Positions 25,802 through 34,659 of a stretch of 50,886 bases of DNA are shown one piece after another. Source of the DNA: Chloroflexota bacterium. Lineage in GTDB: Bacteria; Chloroflexota; UBA11872. Each line of letters begins with the position of its first letter. Within the stretch, counting starts at the first letter, position 1. The DNA is taken from NCBI GenBank assembly GCA_028874175.1, contig JAPPLN010000061.1:13173-64058 (forward strand), given 5' to 3'. The position numbers were made by a program, and so were the translations under genes. The notes under the pieces are model-generated. The model was not told where the DNA came from, did no database searches, and saw only the letters and a list, made by a program, of their open reading frames with translations.

Positions 25802-27000
25802 GCGCGGATTACCACCTCGTTTGGCGCGCCGATTCGCTTGTAGGCGTCGTCATTTACTTCGACTCCGAGACCAGGGCCATCGGGAGCCCAATAGGCGCCG
25901 TTAATCACCGTCAACGCGTCGTCGGCATACACGCTGGGCCGTATGCGCTCGTCCTCGAGGGTGACCCAGGAGTCCAGGCTGGTCGCGAGGGCAAGCCCGG
26001 CGATGAGACCGAAACGGCCGTTGCCGAAGTTGTGGGGGATGGGGAGGATCGAGCGCTCGGCGAGGCGGGACTCCAACTGCTTCCAGCGCAGGTGGCCGAT
26101 GCGGACGATGTCGGGCTGGTAGCCGTCGATCAATTGCTGATCGATGAGGTCCACGAAAGCGCCTGAGGGCGGGTTGCCGTCCACTTCGCCAGCTACCAGC
26201 AGGGTTTCGGGGCAGTGGGTGGCCTGGAGGTCGCGGAGGGTCTGGTACGCCTCCACGGAGGCGGTGACCATTTCCTCAAGCCAGGTGAGCCGGGCGGGAC
26301 TGGTGGCGCGGATGAACGCCGCGAGGTTCTCGGGCTGGCCGTCGTAGCCAAAATTGGCGTCGACCATGAGTTCGACGTCGGGTCCCAGCGCGTCGCGAAT
26401 GCCAAGAACGACGTCGATGTCGCGCCGAAGTCCGTCCGCTGGTGTCATGGCTCGGCCGCCGCGACCAACCTTGATCTTGAATTGTCGGAAGCCGTCCGCG
26501 AAGCCGCGGGACGCGTGAGTGACGACCTCGGCCAGGCCACGGTGGGGATTGAGCAAGTCCTGAAAGTACGTCGTGGACTCGTAGGCCGGGATGCGGTCGC
26601 GGCGGCGTCCGCCAAGCATGGTGGCAATCGATTCGCCGCGAGTACGAGACATGAGGTCCATGGCCAAGGTGTCCATCCAGCCCCACGTCATGAACGCCCG
26701 GCGAACCTCCGAGCCCGCAGCCACGGCATGACCATCGGCAATCTCAAGAAGGGAGTCGACCGATCGACCGAGAAAGACTTCGCGCAGGTCGGCGACGAGA
26801 CGTGCGACGCTGCCGCCCTCGGCGGAGACTCTCTGGCGAGCATTAGCCAGGCCTTCCACGCCGCCGGTGGTTCGGGCGCGGACGAGCCATTCGGTGCGAG
26901 TTTCGCCCAGGCCCTCGGGGGTGTAGGCGTTGCGACCGAGTTCCGTCCAGTGGCGGGCAGGGATGGGGGCTAGGGTGATCTGATCAATCGTGTCAGCCAT
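25798..27000 (-). CDS. Mandelate racemase/muconate lactonizing enzyme family protein
   Basis: 400 residues, enolase superfamily. The capping domain is followed by a barrel with Lys175 and Lys177 in FKIKVG, metal ligands Asp214 (MVDANFGY), Glu242 (WLEEMV) and Glu272 (AGEVDGNP), and His323 in IPHNFGNGRFG. The KxK plus His arrangement fits acid-sugar dehydratases and racemases of the mandelate racemase group. Substrate unknown; with the coupled epimerase, a hexonate or uronate is plausible. GGAAGAG lies nine bases upstream of the ATG. Confidence 0.92.
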   Translation of the reverse strand: MADTIDQITLAPIPARHWTELGRNAYTPEGLGETRTEWLVRARTTGGVEGLANARQRVSAEGGSVARLVADLREVFLGRSVDSLLEIADGHAVAAGSEVRRAFMTWGWMDTLAMDLMSRTRGESIATMLGGRRRDRIPAYESTTYFQDLLNPHRGLAEVVTHASRGFADGFRQFKIKVGRGGRAMTPADGLRRDIDVVLGIRDALGPDVELMVDANFGYDGQPENLAAFIRATSPARLTWLEEMVTASVEAYQTLRDLQATHCPETLLVAGEVDGNPPSGAFVDLIDQQLIDGYQPDIVRIGHLRWKQLESRLAERSILPIPHNFGNGRFGLIAGLALATSLDSWVTLEDERIRPSVYADDALTVINGAYWAPDGPGLGVEVNDDAYKRIGAPNEVVIRA

Positions 27001-28640
27001 GCTTTAGCAACTCTTCCCGGCCCGGTGGCGAATGACAGCGTGCGCAGGATATCCGCTGATGCGATATCGATCTTGATGAACACTAGGGCTGCGGCCTGGG
27101 TGTTGGGTAAGACCTCGTAGAGGACACCGGCGTGCTTGACGACGTTGAGAGCGTCTTTGTACTGCCGGATCGGGCGCTGCAGGTAGAGACGGCGGCCTCT
27201 GGCGAGGATTTCTTTGGCGCGATTGAATCCGATACTTCCATAGTCCACGGGTTCAATGCTCAGCCCTCGATGAAGGCCCAGGGCATGTCCCGCGTGGCGG
27301 GAGTACTAGGAGGAGGTCCAGTTCGTGAAGTGGACACTGCCCGATTCCGTGTGACGCACGATGCCGAGGCCGACTGAGGCCTGTTCATCGGTGTTTTCCC
27401 CTAGCCGGACTACGTAGATGCGCGCTGGTCCGGTGAGTTGCTGGTGGATTCGCAGGCCGGCGGTGAAGGGAACGACACGGGTCATGGCGAGCGAAGCGAG
27501 CTTCATGGGATCGGGGGAGAATTTGGCAACCAGTGCCGGAGTTGCCCGCGACCCATCCAACGCCGGCGGCCAGACAGACGGCAATAGATGCGTAGGTGAC
27601 GGAAGAGTAGCGATCGCTATCCAGCAAGGGCGACGTGACGAGCGAGAACCACAAGGTCCCCAGCCCAGCCCAAGCGGTCCATGCGGCGAGACGGGGGCGC
27701 TTGCGACCCATCCGACAAGCGCGGGCATGATCCAGACTCATCCGTACTCGGATAGCGTGTCGTGGGTGAATGACGGCCACTCGGCGGTGAGCCTTTGGCG
27801 GCCGGGTGCCAGCATCTGACCGGAAGCGTTAGCTTGGTTCTCCTTTGGAAGCTATCTATCGATCACCCGGCGTCCGAGATAGAGGAGGCAGAGTCGAGTC
27901 AGATTCACAGGATGGTCGATGGGCACAGGAACCGAGTGCAGGCAGAAAGTGAAGCCAGGGTGTGAGGCCTAGTGTGAACGCCGCGTCGACGCGAGCAACT
28001 GTGCCCGGGCGCGCTATGCCACGGAAACGGCGACTCGCCGCATACTCGACAGTTGCTGGGAGCATGAAGATGCTGAGACTGTGACTGATGAGCGAAAGAC
28101 CGGTTGCGAACGCCACGGCGAGGAGGCGAGGCCCAGTGGGCTGGTCGTCATGTGCGGAATGAGCAGGAATACCGGCAGTGGCTGCTCGCTAACGAATCCA
28201 ACGTGCTTGCTTCCGTCCAAATGCTGTAGCCCGTGGCGAACACGACGGTGGCCAGCAGAACCGCCAAGCGAGATCGCGTCAGCAGCCAACCTAAATTGAA
28301 GGGGGCTACGCTGGCCGGGACGGCCTAAGTAGCGCCGACAATGTTGGCCACGTGGGCCGGCTCAGCGAATCTAACGACTCGCGTTGCCGGATACGTGCTG
28401 CCGATGATGAGCGGATAGCTGCGCGTATGCCCAACTCCGCCTATGTAGCCGAAGGTGTGGAACTGACTCCAGTACCCGCCGCCAGCACGAGTGACCGCAC
28501 TGGGCCAACTGAACGTATCCAGGCTAATGCGGCGACGGCGCCCCGAAACCAGCACGACAGGAGCAGGGCCCGCATTGGCGGCGAAAGACCGACTGCCGAT
28601 GAAACGCGCATGCGGAGACGAGCATTCAATCTGGAGTGTT
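26970..28640 (-). pseudogene. Decayed polytopic membrane protein, DUF2723 glycosyltransferase-like
   Basis: No single frame spans this stretch, but fragments in different minus-strand frames line up in the order expected for one membrane protein of the DUF2723 type. ~28490-28340: FGYIGGVGHTRSYPLIIG and VRFAEPAHVANIVGA, the luminal loop after helix 1. ~28290-28190: LAVLLATVVFATGYSIWTEAS. ~28116-27930: FATGLSLISHSLSIFMLPA, then a Pro/Leu-rich helix. ~27720-27600: a helix and DRYSSVTYASIAVCLAAGVGW. ~27480-27380: LTGPARIYVVRLGEN. 27248-27100: RLYLQRPIRQYKDALNVV, the C-terminal part. Several frameshifts and stops break the reading. Family assignment is from memory of the pattern, so moderate. Confidence 0.6.
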
Positions 28641-28704
28641 GTCTGTCTGAGACAGCAACGCTGATCAAGGCCAGCGACCGCTCGAATTCGGCTTTAGCCC
28701 AACG

Positions 28705-28911
28705 CTACCGCTTGGCCGACCGCTGGGCGTTGCTGGAGAGGGGGGTCTGGAACGGCGCTCTGGGCGGCCGGGGCGCCGGCTTTGGATGATGCATCTGACA
28801 GTACCAAGTGACCGTTTTACCGTCGCCAGCGGTGACACGAAGCCAGCCAGCACGGAATGCGTCCTGCACTAGGGGCTGCCTCGTGCCGCAGGTTAAGCAT
28901 TTCACCGCCAT
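28705..28911 (-). CDS. Small Cys/His-rich protein, putative zinc finger
   Basis: 68 residues. CLTCGTRQ supplies CxxC near the N terminus, and WYCQMHHP about 32 residues later supplies CxxHH, a plausible treble-clef or ribbon zinc site. The C-terminal 25 residues are Pro/Arg-rich. Start ATG at 28911 with GGGTGA upstream; TTGACA at 28985..28980 could be a -35, though no good -10 is seen at the right distance. It lies between the pseudogene and a truncated lipoprotein ORF. It could be a survivor of a degraded locus or an independent small gene; family not recognised. Confidence 0.5.
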   Translation of the reverse strand: MAVKCLTCGTRQPLVQDAFRAGWLRVTAGDGKTVTWYCQMHHPKPAPRPPRAPFQTPLSSNAQRSAKR

Positions 28912-29024
28912 TGGATCACCCAGAGCCAGCTATCGGATCGACGGGTACTTGAGGATAGTCCACGACAGTTTGCAAGTTCTGTCAAGCAGCACCGTAGCGC
29001 GAGGGTGCGAATCGCTCCGGTAAG

Positions 29025-29055
29025 GCCTATGCGGGATTCGTCAAAGGGCATAGGC
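29025..29055. repeat. 8-bp perfect inverted repeat in a divergent gap
   Basis: GCCTATGC (29025-29032) and GCATAGGC (29048-29055) are exact inverted copies 15 bases apart, between the divergent small zinc-finger gene and the lipoprotein ORF. There is no U-tract, so it looks more like an operator or RNA hairpin than a terminator. Confidence 0.45.
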
Positions 29056-29103
29056 GGGGCTCTGCTAGGCTGAATTCGTCAGTTCAGGTTGCCAAGCTCA
29101 CCA

Positions 29104-29268
29104 ATGCCGGGTCTTTCTCGCATTCCATGCCTTCGGGCGATCCAGGCTGGCCTGCTGGTTACCGTGGCTCTTCTCGTTGCCGCCGCGTGCGGTGGGGACG
29201 ATAGCCGATATGGCGGTGAAAAGAGCGGAGCGTTCCAGCCGCGCAGTGGGATCAGTTGGGGGAACTGA
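29104..29268 (+). CDS. Very short lipoprotein ORF, probably a truncated gene
   Basis: 54 residues from ATG 29104. A basic start, the hydrophobic stretch LLVTVALLVAAAC (17-29) and then GGDD form a textbook lipobox with Cys29, of the kind that opens solute-binding lipoproteins in this sort of genome. Only ~25 residues follow before TGA at 29266 (immediately followed in frame by TAG), and the downstream DNA is occupied by the convergent glycosidase gene. Either a tiny lipoprotein or the 5' stump of a substrate-binding protein. Confidence 0.45.
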   Translation: MPGLSRIPCLRAIQAGLLVTVALLVAAACGGDDSRYGGEKSGAFQPRSGISWGN

Positions 29269-29302
29269 TAGGTCTCGTGGATGGCGGTTCGGCCCCGCCG
29301 AT

Positions 29303-30343
29303 TTAGTCGTTTGCCAAGCGTGGCGTGCCGCCGGTGGGCCAGTCGAGCCGGCCGAGATGGAGGCCGCGCGTTCGATTGGACTTGCGGTATCTGAACTCGG
29401 CCGGGTCGCCGGAGCAGTGGGTGATCCACCAGGTGTCGCGCCAATGGAAGACCTCGGCAGCATGGACAAAACCGAGGCGGGAGATGGGTTGATTCGAGAA
29501 GTCGAGGGGCGACGCCGACGAGACGTAGTGAGTCCACCAACCGTGTTTGAAGAAGAGCCAGTAGAGGCCGTCCTTACGGATGACGCAAGGGGATTCGACC
29601 TCGAGGGTCGGTTCCTCGTCGAAAGGCCAAGCCTCGGTGGAGAAGATCGGTCCGACCTCCTGCCAGTGGAGGAGGTCAGGCGATATCGAGGCGGCGACGC
29701 AGACGCGGTTGTGGCCGAGTCTCTCCTGAAGGCGAGAGACCCAGTAGATGGCGAAGGTACCGTCGTCGAGTTGGAGTACGTGCGGGTCGCGGCAGCCGCC
29801 GTAGGTGCCGTCAAAGAGCCGGGAGAACCGGCGGCGGCCAGGCCCGCCCATCTCAGGGGCCGAGACGCCGAGTTCGGACGTGTTCGGTAGTCCGTAGCCG
29901 GGCCACCTGGACCACGTGAGGGAAGGAACGATGATCGGATTGCCGGGGTACCGGTCCCAGGTGTAGAGGTCGTGTGAAGTGGCCAGGCAGAGACGCTGGA
30001 TTGTCCACTCGTCAACTCCGCTGTAGTACATGAAAAAGCGGCCCTGATGTTCGATGACATAGGGGGCGATGATGCCGAGATTCTCGGGCCAGGCACCGGT
30101 TGCCTGGAGCGGGTCGGGCTGAATCTCCCAGTTCTTGAGGTTGGGGCTGATGGCGTGGGCAAAGGCGGTTTCGCGCCGGGTGGAATCTTCGACAGATCCG
30201 GTAATTCCGAACATATGCCAGAGGCCGTTGTGGCGGATGAGGCAATGATCGTTGAGGTAGCGACCGGGAATGGAGAGGACCTCGTGGAAGACGCCGAGTT
30301 CCACGTCGCCGTAGGGACTGGGGACGATGCGGGTTGAGGCCAT
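29303..30343 (-). CDS. Five-bladed beta-propeller glycosidase-like protein (GH32/GH43/GH130 clan-like)
   Basis: 346 residues, no signal peptide. Repeated blade patterns include NDHCLIRHNGLWHMFGI, APYVIEHQGRFFMYYSG, CRDPHVLQLDDGTFAIYW and ESPCVIRKDGLYWLFF. The RDPHV and ESPCV pairs match the Asp and Glu positions of five-bladed glycosidase propellers. Substrate unknown; a cytoplasmic glycosidase or phosphorylase is likely. Divergent from the creatininase gene across a short gap carrying the GCGTA-TACGC repeat. Confidence 0.75.
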   Translation of the reverse strand: MASTRIVPSPYGDVELGVFHEVLSIPGRYLNDHCLIRHNGLWHMFGITGSVEDSTRRETAFAHAISPNLKNWEIQPDPLQATGAWPENLGIIAPYVIEHQGRFFMYYSGVDEWTIQRLCLATSHDLYTWDRYPGNPIIVPSLTWSRWPGYGLPNTSELGVSAPEMGGPGRRRFSRLFDGTYGGCRDPHVLQLDDGTFAIYWVSRLQERLGHNRVCVAASISPDLLHWQEVGPIFSTEAWPFDEEPTLEVESPCVIRKDGLYWLFFKHGWWTHYVSSASPLDFSNQPISRLGFVHAAEVFHWRDTWWITHCSGDPAEFRYRKSNRTRGLHLGRLDWPTGGTPRLAND

Positions 30344-30384
30344 CCGGCGGTCCTCCCGGCGGCAGGCGAGGTATCCATCGCGGT

Positions 30385-30397
30385 GCGTATCCTACGC
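30385..30397. promoter_or_regulatory. Inverted repeat GCGTA-TCC-TACGC in a divergent promoter
   Basis: Perfect 5-bp arms, 3-base centre. Reads TATCCT on plus and TAGGAT on minus, both acceptable -10 hexamers, with starts 28 and 46 bases away. It is either a symmetric bidirectional -10 or an operator overlapping both promoters. The same repeat recurs at 34586 and 37038. Confidence 0.5.
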
Positions 30398-30424
30398 GGA
30401 TAGCGCAGTTGAGGAGTCCACTCA

Positions 30425-31270
30425 ATGCTTGAGGACTTTCGATTCGAGGATCTGACGTGGCCAGAAGTCAACGACGCGGTCGAGGCGGGTCGGATTCCGG
30501 TGCTGCCGGTTGGCACGATCGAGCAACACGGGCCGCACCTGCCGTTGAAGATCGACCGCTGGACGTCAACCTCGATCGTGGACGAGGCGGCGCGTCGCTC
30601 GAACGGGCTGCTGCTGGCGATGCCGCCGGTGTCGTACGGCTACACGTCGCACGTGATGGATTTTCCCGGCTCCATGACGATTCATCACGAGACGTTTATC
30701 CGGTACCTGGTGGATATCGGGCTGAGCCTGGTCTACCACGGGTTCAAGAAGCTGATCTTCATCAACGGGCACGGTTCGAACCAGCAGCCGACGGAGCTCG
30801 CGGTTCGACGGATCATGCTGGAGTCGGACGCGTGGGCGGCGATGGCGAGCTGGTGGAACCTGACGCAGGCCAACTCGGGATTCATGGAGACCTGGCGGGA
30901 CTCGGAGTTCCCGGGCGGCGCGGCGCATGCGGGCGAGGCCGAGACGGCGATTGCTTTGCACCTGGATGCCGACGCGGTGCGACTGGACCTGGCGGTGGAC
31001 CAGGTGACCGACACGAACCACCAGGAGTCCAAGTACCACTGGGTGGACCTGTTTGGGTCGGGACCGGTGAAGATGGACGGTTACACGAGCACGTATACGC
31101 CCGACGGGACGCAGGGCACGCCGACCGTGGCCACGGCGGCGAAGGGCAAGCTGCTGTTCGAGGAGGCCGTGAACAACCTGGTGGAGTTTGGGCGCGAGAT
31201 GTCTGAGCGGGAGTACTTGCCGCGTGTTGACCATCACCGGCGGAAGCCGACGATTGCGCGTCCAGGTTGA
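30425..31270 (+). CDS. Creatininase family protein
   Basis: 281 residues. PVGTIEQHGPHLPLKID supplies metal ligands Glu33, His35 and Asp44; INGHGSNQQ gives His116; and HAGEAET gives His168 and Glu171, the full creatininase/MftE metal set. Hydrolyses a cyclic or linear amide in the cytoplasm; true creatinine hydrolysis is only one option, since many members act on formamides or sugar lactams. GAGGAG lies seven bases upstream of the ATG. The SGNH hydrolase gene follows 22 bases later. Confidence 0.92.
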   Translation: MLEDFRFEDLTWPEVNDAVEAGRIPVLPVGTIEQHGPHLPLKIDRWTSTSIVDEAARRSNGLLLAMPPVSYGYTSHVMDFPGSMTIHHETFIRYLVDIGLSLVYHGFKKLIFINGHGSNQQPTELAVRRIMLESDAWAAMASWWNLTQANSGFMETWRDSEFPGGAAHAGEAETAIALHLDADAVRLDLAVDQVTDTNHQESKYHWVDLFGSGPVKMDGYTSTYTPDGTQGTPTVATAAKGKLLFEEAVNNLVEFGREMSEREYLPRVDHHRRKPTIARPG

Positions 31271-31292
31271 CAATGAGACGGGAGCTTTGAGC

Positions 31293-32081
31293 GTGGAAGG
31301 CAGTGCGAAATTGCATGATCGGCACTCGGGACCGTTTCGGACCCTGGTGACGCTTGGGGAGAGCACGACGGCGGGGGGCTGGAGTTCGTCACGGGAGCGT
31401 TGCTGGGCGAATGTGTTGGCCGACCTGATCAGCGACTTTCAGGACGAGCCGGTCACGCTGGTGAACAGCGGAATCGGGGCGAACGTGATTTCGACGCGGG
31501 CCCCGTTGTACGAGTACTCGGGCAAACCGGCGGCGAGCGAGCGGGTTGGAAAGCACGTGATCGCGCACGACCCGGACCTGCTGGTGATTTCGTATGGGCT
31601 GAACGACGCGCGGGGCGGTACGCCGGTCGAGATGTTTCGAGAGGAGCTGACGAGCGTAATTACCGCAATCCGGGCGGAATGCGATCCGCTGATCGTGTTG
31701 CCCGGTCCGTACTTCATGACTGACTTCACGTCGTACGACCACTTTGGGTTCGCCAACCATGCGATTTTTGAGTCGTTCAACTTTGTGACGGCCCAGGTGG
31801 CGGAGGCTACGGGCTGCCTGTTTGTCGACGTGTACAACGCGTACGGCGGCGCGGAGTGGCTGGTGCATCACGATGGGGTGCACGCGAACGACCTGGGGCA
31901 CCGGGTGATTGCGAACGAGATCTTCAAGGTGCTGGCGCAGCACTGCTCGGGCCTGGCGGCGCGCACCAAGCGGATCGAGTTTGAGACGGAGCCGTGGAGG
32001 GATGAGTCGGTGCTGATGGCCGACTACGGCTACGAGTCGCGGGGCAGGCCGACGATCGGGTTGCCGCCGGGGCAGACCTGA
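31293..32081 (+). CDS. SGNH/GDSL-type esterase
   Basis: 262 residues from GTG 31293 (GGGAG upstream). Block I reads LVTLGESTTAGG, with Ser24 as nucleophile; the oxyanion Gly and Asn sit in VNSGIGANV and SYGLNDARGG; the Asp-x-x-His block is HHDGVHANDLGH. No signal peptide. It probably removes an acyl group from a carbohydrate or small molecule, consistent with the glycan-degrading neighbours. Forms a two-gene unit with creatininase. Confidence 0.87.
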   Translation: MEGSAKLHDRHSGPFRTLVTLGESTTAGGWSSSRERCWANVLADLISDFQDEPVTLVNSGIGANVISTRAPLYEYSGKPAASERVGKHVIAHDPDLLVISYGLNDARGGTPVEMFREELTSVITAIRAECDPLIVLPGPYFMTDFTSYDHFGFANHAIFESFNFVTAQVAEATGCLFVDVYNAYGGAEWLVHHDGVHANDLGHRVIANEIFKVLAQHCSGLAARTKRIEFETEPWRDESVLMADYGYESRGRPTIGLPPGQT

Positions 32082-32097
32082 TCGGACAGCTGCGAGT

Positions 32098-33021
32098 TTA
32101 GGCGGCGATCTCCAGGAAGCCGACCGCCTGTCGGACGGTGCAGACGAGCACGGGGTCAGCCTTGGTGCGCGCATGCTCAAGGAGCGCGGGTAGGGCGCGA
32201 TTGTCGGGATCGTGCAGGTAGTGGGTGTAGGGGTGCCAGACCGGGGTCCAGAGGAGGCCGTGGTCGTAGGCGTAATCGAGAGCGGACAGGTTGTAGGCGA
32301 TCCAGTCGTCCAAATCCGTAGGTCTCGTCCAGGGGCACGCCCAGCTGTCGGGGACGGGCTGGTGGCCTTCCGCGCGTCGCCAGGCGTCCTGGGCGTCCAG
32401 GTCTCGGCAGCGGTGGAAGTCAAAGAAGATACGGTCCATCCAGCCCTGAATGGGCAGTTCGATCAGACCGTTCGGATAGGCGTAGGCCTGGAGGCGACCG
32501 GGCGCCGCGGCGTCGTGCTCAGCGTCGTAGAGGCCCATGGTGCTGTCCATGTGGCTGCTGACCCAGCGGAAGCCGCTCTCCAGGACGGCCTGCTGATTGG
32601 CGTAGAGCATGTTGAGACCGCCGGGCAGGCCACCGGGACCGCGGAGGACGGTTGACTCGACGCCGAGGCGCTGGCGCAGGCGGCGGTTGGTGAGTTCGAG
32701 CTCCTGCCGAAGGAGTTTGGTGTCTTGCATGGACAAGTGCACGTGGTTGTAGGTGTGATTGTCGATGACATGGCCGCGGCGCAGGACTTCGTGGAGGTAG
32801 TCGATGTCCGGCTCCTCGAGGCCGTTGCCGACGTAGAAAAACTGCAGGCTGACGTCGAACTCCTTAGCGACGGCGCAGAGGTCGAGGGTGTAGTCGCGCA
32901 GCGGCGGCATGATGCGGCCATGGTTGACGAGCGTCGGCGAGTAGCCGGCGCACATTTCGAGGTCGTAGCTGAGAGCGACCGCGCAGCGAACTCCTTCGGG
33001 TAGCGCGACGCGGATGCTCAC
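32098..33021 (-). CDS. Polysaccharide deacetylase family protein (NodB homology)
   Basis: 307 residues. Catalytic base Asp20 in ALSYDLEM, metal ligands His89 and His93 in DNHTYNHVHL, and RGPGGLPGG as motif 3. A later segment with TPVWHPYTHYL could supply the final His. No signal peptide, so the target is probably an imported N-acyl sugar or oligosaccharide rather than the cell wall. Overlaps the propeller gene upstream by four bases, so they are co-translated. Confidence 0.87.
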   Translation of the reverse strand: MSIRVALPEGVRCAVALSYDLEMCAGYSPTLVNHGRIMPPLRDYTLDLCAVAKEFDVSLQFFYVGNGLEEPDIDYLHEVLRRGHVIDNHTYNHVHLSMQDTKLLRQELELTNRRLRQRLGVESTVLRGPGGLPGGLNMLYANQQAVLESGFRWVSSHMDSTMGLYDAEHDAAAPGRLQAYAYPNGLIELPIQGWMDRIFFDFHRCRDLDAQDAWRRAEGHQPVPDSWACPWTRPTDLDDWIAYNLSALDYAYDHGLLWTPVWHPYTHYLHDPDNRALPALLEHARTKADPVLVCTVRQAVGFLEIAA

Positions 33022-34523
33022 TCGAAGGCGAATCCGTACAGGCGGGAGCGCTGGAGGCTGAATCGCACGGCGGCATTGTCGACGGGACAGGCGTCGCCGC
33101 CGGACCAGCGGACGGGCTGCGACTTGGAGTCGCCGTGCCAGGGCTGATAGTCGCTGGCGCTGAATCCGTCGATTGCGCGGCCGGAGGCGTCGATCAGTTC
33201 GGCCGTCAGTTCGCCTTCCTTGACGGTGGATGTTGCGGCGTTGAGCACGAGGCGCCTGCCGCCGACGGGGAGGACGTTGGTGGTGAATACGGCAGGTTCA
33301 GGTCCACCGGTGGCCGAAACGGCGGCCCAGTAGCGGTCCTTCTCCCAGCTCGCGCGGCAGATGGCGCCGTAGAAGGTCTTGAGGGACGGCTCAATGCTGT
33401 AAACGTCGCCGTGCACACCTTCGAGACCGCTGTAGTACATGTAAATCCGGTCGCCGTCCTCGATGAGCTGGTGGGTGGGCCAGAGCATGCCGCCGCCGTA
33501 GTCGCCCAGCGGGGCGTTCGGCAGTGTTGGCCGGCGGGAGGGACGGTTCCAGATGCGCCGATCCTGGCTGCCGGCCCACTGCCAGTCGATGGTCTGCTCG
33601 CGGACGTTGTAGCAACAGAGTAGGCCGATGTGGCCGCCGCGAACCGTGTGGGGCATCAGTTCCATGAACTGCTGGTCGTGGGGGTCTTTCCAGTCGGGCT
33701 CGACGATGACTTCGGGAGGCGTCCAGCTGGATCCGTCGGGACTGGTGCGCCGGGCCAATACGCGGCGACCGTATGGGAAGAAGCAGTCGTACGGAACGTA
33801 GCCGCCGGGATGCATTTCGGTGCCAACCTTCTGCATCAGTTCGTAGGTGCCGTCCTCAAGGAGGTAGTAGGAAGCCTGGTCGGCGCCTCCCATTGGGGTG
33901 GTGTAGGGCATGATCAGGCGGTCGCCGACGGCCATGATTCGAAGCAGCGGGCCCTCGACGGCGGTCCAATGAATGCCGTCGGGCGAGTGGTAGCGATAGG
34001 TCGCGTAGGGGTGCGAGTCGGCGCCGGGTTCGCGCGGGAGACCGGGAATCCAGCCTGAGCCCAGGTTCTGGGGGCGGCGGGACGGGGCGCGGATGATGAA
34101 CATCTCGTAGCGCTGGTCGGGTTCGGCGTCGGGGTGAATAAGGACCGAGGCGTACTGCGAGGAGCCGCCGGAATCGAAGTCGAAGATGATGTTGGTCTTC
34201 GGATGCCCTTCATAAGAGTTGAGATCGAGCTCGGGGCGTGTCCAGTTGACGCCGTCCTCGGACACCGAATAGCAGAGGCGACGATAGGCTTCGAAGTTGC
34301 GACCCTCCGACGGGGTGCAGACGTGCCAGCCCTTCCAGAGCCCATCAATGGGGTCCTTCAGAAACGTGCCGTGGGCGAACACCGCTCCCTGGTCCCAGGG
34401 CATCTCGGGTTCGATAAGGGGGTTGGCCGGATCGGGCGTGGCGGGCTCGACGCGCCAGCCGAAGTTTTCGCGCTCGGCGATGTCGTCGTCCAGGATCATG
34501 GAAAGACAGTCGATCCGCGCCAC
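33018..34523 (-). CDS. Beta-propeller sialidase/glycosidase-like protein
   Basis: 501 residues from GTG 34523; ATG 34499 is an alternative, and the open frame runs to 34682. The sequence MILDDDIAERENFGWRVEP opens a domain with propeller blades, seen in repeated Ser-Asp-Gly-x-x-Trp motifs (SEDGVNWTRP, SPDGIHWTAV, SPDGSSWTPP), so it may be an arabinanase- or sialidase-like fold. A C-terminal beta-sandwich (about 390-500) follows. No signal peptide. Probably processes the same substrate as the deacetylase, to which it is coupled. Confidence 0.7.
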   Translation of the reverse strand: MARIDCLSMILDDDIAERENFGWRVEPATPDPANPLIEPEMPWDQGAVFAHGTFLKDPIDGLWKGWHVCTPSEGRNFEAYRRLCYSVSEDGVNWTRPELDLNSYEGHPKTNIIFDFDSGGSSQYASVLIHPDAEPDQRYEMFIIRAPSRRPQNLGSGWIPGLPREPGADSHPYATYRYHSPDGIHWTAVEGPLLRIMAVGDRLIMPYTTPMGGADQASYYLLEDGTYELMQKVGTEMHPGGYVPYDCFFPYGRRVLARRTSPDGSSWTPPEVIVEPDWKDPHDQQFMELMPHTVRGGHIGLLCCYNVREQTIDWQWAGSQDRRIWNRPSRRPTLPNAPLGDYGGGMLWPTHQLIEDGDRIYMYYSGLEGVHGDVYSIEPSLKTFYGAICRASWEKDRYWAAVSATGGPEPAVFTTNVLPVGGRRLVLNAATSTVKEGELTAELIDASGRAIDGFSASDYQPWHGDSKSQPVRWSGGDACPVDNAAVRFSLQRSRLYGFAFE

Positions 34524-34585
34524 GGTGCCGCTCGTTTCTGTGCGCGCCTGCCAGAGAGCAGGGAGGTGATTCGCCAGCGGCGAAA

Positions 34586-34599
34586 GCGTATCAGTACGC
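34586..34599. promoter_or_regulatory. Inverted repeat GCGTA-TCAG-TACGC in a divergent promoter
   Basis: Perfect 5-bp arms, 4-base centre, in the gap between the propeller gene (minus) and the amidohydrolase gene (plus). Minus strand shows GATACGCT, similar to the trp -10. Confidence 0.5.
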
Positions 34600-34659
34600 C
34601 GTGTGGCGGGCAGGGCCTCATACGGTGCGCCGGGGAGCTGCGGCGAAGGGGCGAGGTGG

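Noticed and set aside
28352-28789. 145-codon open frame on plus
   Set aside because: It lies opposite the membrane-protein pseudogene fragments and has no recognisable features.
29266-29271. TGA at the end of the lipoprotein ORF as a selenocysteine codon, given selA in the window
   Set aside because: TAG follows immediately in frame and no selenoprotein-like context is present.
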